Assembly: GCA_037176725.1 (NCBI GenBank)
Contig: JAZBRS010000026.1
Span: forward strand, 105,011,501 to 105,075,500
Origin: Posidonia oceanica
Lineage: Eukaryota > Streptophyta > Magnoliopsida > Alismatales > Posidoniaceae
DNA length: 64,000 bases
Direction of reading: 5' to 3'
In this document: positions 60,332 through 64,000 of the stretch, piece by piece
How the letters are laid out: each line of letters begins with the position of its first letter
Position numbering within the stretch: the stretch's first letter is position 1
Translations under genes and position numbers: made by a program
The notes under the pieces: model-generated
The model's input: the letters and a program-made list of their open reading frames with translations, nothing else
Told to the model about the DNA's origin: nothing
Databases searched by the model: none

Positions 60332-63300
60332 AGGACAAATAACTAAAGTAAACCTAACATTTCATAATTTGAGATTTTATTTGTAATTTTCTTTAATCAA
60401 TAAATATTAGTATTTTACTTAAGTATAGTTAGTATTTGTTATTTGATTATTCTTAATTTTTTTAGTTTTTTGTAGTATATTTAATCATTAAATGGTGGTT
60501 TGTAGTTGTAGAAGAAATAAGTAGAAGTTGCAAGGAGAATACATAATTATAAAAAAGACCTTATTAAGGGTTTAAGAAAATTAAATAAGGTAAAATGGAA
60601 ATTTACAAGACTTTTAACATCTGTAAGTATTGGAGTTGCATTTTGTCAGTTAGTAGGGGCAACGAAGGCAATTCTCAAGCTCTTTAGGAATATCGAGGCA
60701 ATTATTGGAATAAAAGGGGCACGTAGAGAATTATTAGACTTAACAAGAGTATTTTAGTAAAAATCCAAAAATTAAACAATTTTTTAGCTCAATAATCATG
60801 TTGCATCTATTGTTCACAAATTATCTTTACTCCGTCATTTATGTCAATACCCACACTGCTTCAAATCCTTTTCCAAATGCCCTATTGTTACCCTTACATG
60901 TAACTAAATATTGGTAAACCTAAACCTAAAATTGAAAATCACTAACCTACCCCTCTTTATTTGCATCACCACCATCAATACACTATCACTGATACTACCA
61001 CCACAACATTGTCTTTAACATTTGTCACTATCATCACCACTAGTACACTGTCACCAAAACTATCGCCACTATCCTAGCCACAAACTCATCGTCGCCACCT
61101 CTATCACCATTGTCAGGGATTTTGAAATGTATGTATCTGTTTGAGACGATTCCAACGAGTATTTGCGTGTTTTATAACCTTTTTTGATCAGGAGTTACAC
61201 ATATTGTACTATATAGACATCAATTCTGTTTTAGATTATATTTTCCTTTAAATAATAATGTAATATACGTTTTATGTTCTGTCTTACTCTTGAAAAAATA
61301 TTCTGCCCCATCCTTGAAGAAGGCCTAGTTATGTAACCACAAGAAATACAATTATTAACACTATTGTTGCTACCATCACCACTACATAGTCATCGCTACC
61401 AATGTTGCTACCACTACACGCACAACCATCATTGTCAAGAGTTGTTTGAGAGGTTTTTTTAGTAATTTCATTTATATTTTTTTGGAAGAATTTTCATATA
61501 AAAGCATTAAGTTTAACTAAGTACCAAATCGATGCTTATACTTTGGACGCCTTCATGTGTCCCTTAGTCTTTAATTTTCCTTTCATATACAAGCTTACAT
61601 TTATCTTTTTTTTACATAGTTAACTGAAAAGACCATAATCCTTGGTTAACTCTTGTGGTTAATGTAACCATTGTATCCCACATAACCATCTTAATTTCTT
61701 GGTTAATTTTGTTTCTTTCTTCTAATTGGGGTTTTCTCGTCCTCTTCTTCCTCTTTTGATTTCTCTATGTCTTCAACCCTAGATGATTGAATCAAAGAGA
61801 AGAAGAGAAGAGTGGGGAAGATTGCGAGATCATCTTTATGAGTCACCCTCTCCTCCTTCTAATCTCAATAGGAAGTATTGTCTATTGTCCTTTTTCTTCC
61901 TCTTTTAGTTCCTTTTCTTTATTTTCTTCTTCTTTTTTTTCTTTTTTTTTTCTTTTCACAATTAGTATGATTTATTCTAGGATTAGGGAATGAGAGGTTA
62001 GACTCTCTGTTAACAGATATTGACGAAAACATAAAAATTTTGTGTAACGTTTGTTAACTTGAATGGGCATACGAAAGAAAAATTAAGAGTCTCAAGAATT
62101 ATTGTTCATGCGACATACTAAGACATCTAAAGCATAGACAACAATTTGATACTTGGTCAAACTTCAAATTATTATTCGAAAATCCCCTACTTTTTCTGTA
62201 TTTTCACAATCATCTGGAAGAAAAGACGTCAGACCAAGTTGGAGGTATTCTGATAGAGTTTGAGACGGTGTTGGTATTGATACAAAGAAAGGAAGAAGAG
62301 GGAGATTTTCAGAATCGTCAGGCTTAAGAAGAGTGATGATATTAACACAAAAAACATACTGCATAAAAAATTGTTGTTATGTTCTTTTCTTGCCACTCTT
62401 TCACCGGATCTCGGGTATGAAATGATACACACTCAGATCTATCTCATTGGATGATGTTGACAATTGGGTACCATAGTACGTCTCTCATTAATTCAAGGAA
62501 TCATGCATATTGACATGTGAATATGTGGTCGTGAATGCCGTCTTCCATTACCGACCAGGAACGTGATTCTTTCAAATCCATTCCCCGTTGATCACATGTC
62601 AGAGGCTGCTGGATATTCACCGCATAAAATGTTCTCGATTTCTCGTGGCAAAACTGCTATTTATTTATTTTCGAAAATCGTTATATCTGTAAAATTATCT
62701 CATACATTGAGATTATACTGTATTTTGCCGATTGCGTGTTGGATACTCAACGAGTCTTAAATATGTATATACCTATACAAACTCGACATCTTCGTCGTAT
62801 CTTGGGAAATTTGCTACAGTATACAAATATCTAACATCATGGTAGAATATATTGTTATTTTTCTGAGAGATGGTAGGTAGTAGAGCTGCATATTGTCGAA
62901 CTTCTTCTGTACACGAAAGTAAATTCTTCTAATCGACAGGGACCGTGTCCATCATGCGACTCTTCTGTCGTGGCATATATATATATATATATTCACATAT
63001 TTTGTGGCCTATATTTTTTGTGGCCAATAAAAACCGTAGTTCATCATCATGGACCCTAGTCAGTGGATAGACATATAGAACATTAATTCTCTAGGACCAC
63101 TATTGGGCAAGTGGATCCTTTGTCATCTTGTCTCGGTTTTTGTTCCGGGCAGCGAGATAGGTGACATCTACTTGATGTCTGAAATCTCTTTCACCTTCCT
63201 TCTTTTACCATTAGTTGTACTATCACAAATGATGATGGTTCCAGTATTTTACTCCTCTTCTCCTCACTACAATTGTCTGCAGCAGGAGGTATCGACAAAT

Positions 63301-64000
63301 AGAGCTTTGCCTTCTGAATCAAATTGTCCATCTATTATTATTAATGAAGGCTGGGAGGCATAACTGGGCATGTCTGGTTGGTCTCTAACATGTACCACAA
63401 CATAGAAAGACATGTTTTACCAATAACCAGAAATTAATCATCTATTGATTTGAATTGATCAGCTGTTGGTTTGAATTTCTATTGTTGGAATATTCTTGTG
63501 TTGAAGAAAAGAAAGGGGAGCGTATGTCATGTTTGAGTAATTCTTCATAATTCTTTATTCTAATCCTGTATATTATTATGTTTGTTATAGTTTAAACGTG
63601 AAATTTATGCATATATTTTTTTTTATAATATTTAATCTTACATTATTTAGAAAAAAAAAAAATAATAAAAACTAAAATCAACTACTGACACCATTGCCTT
63701 CGCCTGCAATGATATGTATTAGCTGAAGAAGTGCAAACCTAATTCCCTCGTGCAAGGTAATCACCATGGCATGTGTATCATGACAAATTGAATAATATTA
63801 CAAATTACAATAGATCTAGACACGGGTCATGATTCCATTTCAGCCTCAATTCCGATGTACCACATGCGTTAATACCCTCTTTCATAGGTGCCTTCAAATT
63901 TTCGAAGAATGGTCCATCATTACTTAATACGAACTTATGAGATGCATTAAACACGTGAATCCAAACTCTGCTCGCACAAGAAACATGCTATGTGGTTGAA
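60332..64000. other. Intergenic AT-rich DNA
   Basis: Nothing recognisable as a gene. It contains accacc/atcacc-rich low complexity (60960-61110 and 61360-61440), T-rich tracts (61900-61960) and a (TA)n run at 62980-62994. Short open frames show no family features. Confidence 0.6.

Overview
The window is nuclear DNA of a flowering plant. It has two spliced genes with GT-AG introns whose products closely resemble angiosperm proteins, set among Ty3/gypsy Tat/Ogre-type elements with very long LTRs, a Ty1/copia element, a hAT element, a Ulp1-bearing foldback and many MITEs. I cannot name the species. No rRNA, tRNA, CRISPR array or microbial-type system is visible.

Layout. 1-18600 is a nest of Tat/Ogre-lineage retroelements, all on the minus strand. 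The oldest, element C, has its 5' LTR at 15383-18600, then its primer site, leader and start of gag. A solo LTR of a relative (B, 10552-14886) sits in its leader and is flanked by a perfect 5-bp duplication, TCATG. Element A (5' LTR 3964-9638, then leader and gag to the window edge) is inserted in its gag. 18601-22400 is intergenic and holds MITE-like repeats. 22496-25831 (+) is a two-exon F-box/LRR gene like Arabidopsis SKIP1. 25832-29470 is AT-rich intergenic DNA and the upstream region of the next gene.

29472-53839 (+) is a 17-exon gene for an RRC1/SR140-type spliceosomal protein (U2 snRNP-associated SURP protein). I assembled it exon by exon; all phases agree and give 982 codons. Its third intron is 16.7 kb. 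It contains a palindromic element with two convergent Ulp1-protease-like fragments (30545-41150), split by a hAT transposon (31079-38641, 8-bp duplication), itself split by a Ty1/copia element (32434-37345, 5-bp duplication). Tourist-like MITEs and a second foldback are also there.

53840-57612 holds repeats, including a direct repeat of about 360 bp around a gene-like fragment. 57613-60331 (+) is another Tat/Ogre solo LTR. 60332-64000 shows nothing I can name beyond low-complexity AT-rich DNA.

The two genes are independent transcription units on the same strand. SKIP1-like proteins are substrate receptors of SCF ubiquitin ligases; RRC1 acts in pre-mRNA splicing and, in Arabidopsis, in phytochrome B signalling. 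Most long ORFs elsewhere are incidental open frames in LTRs or fragments of transposon proteins.
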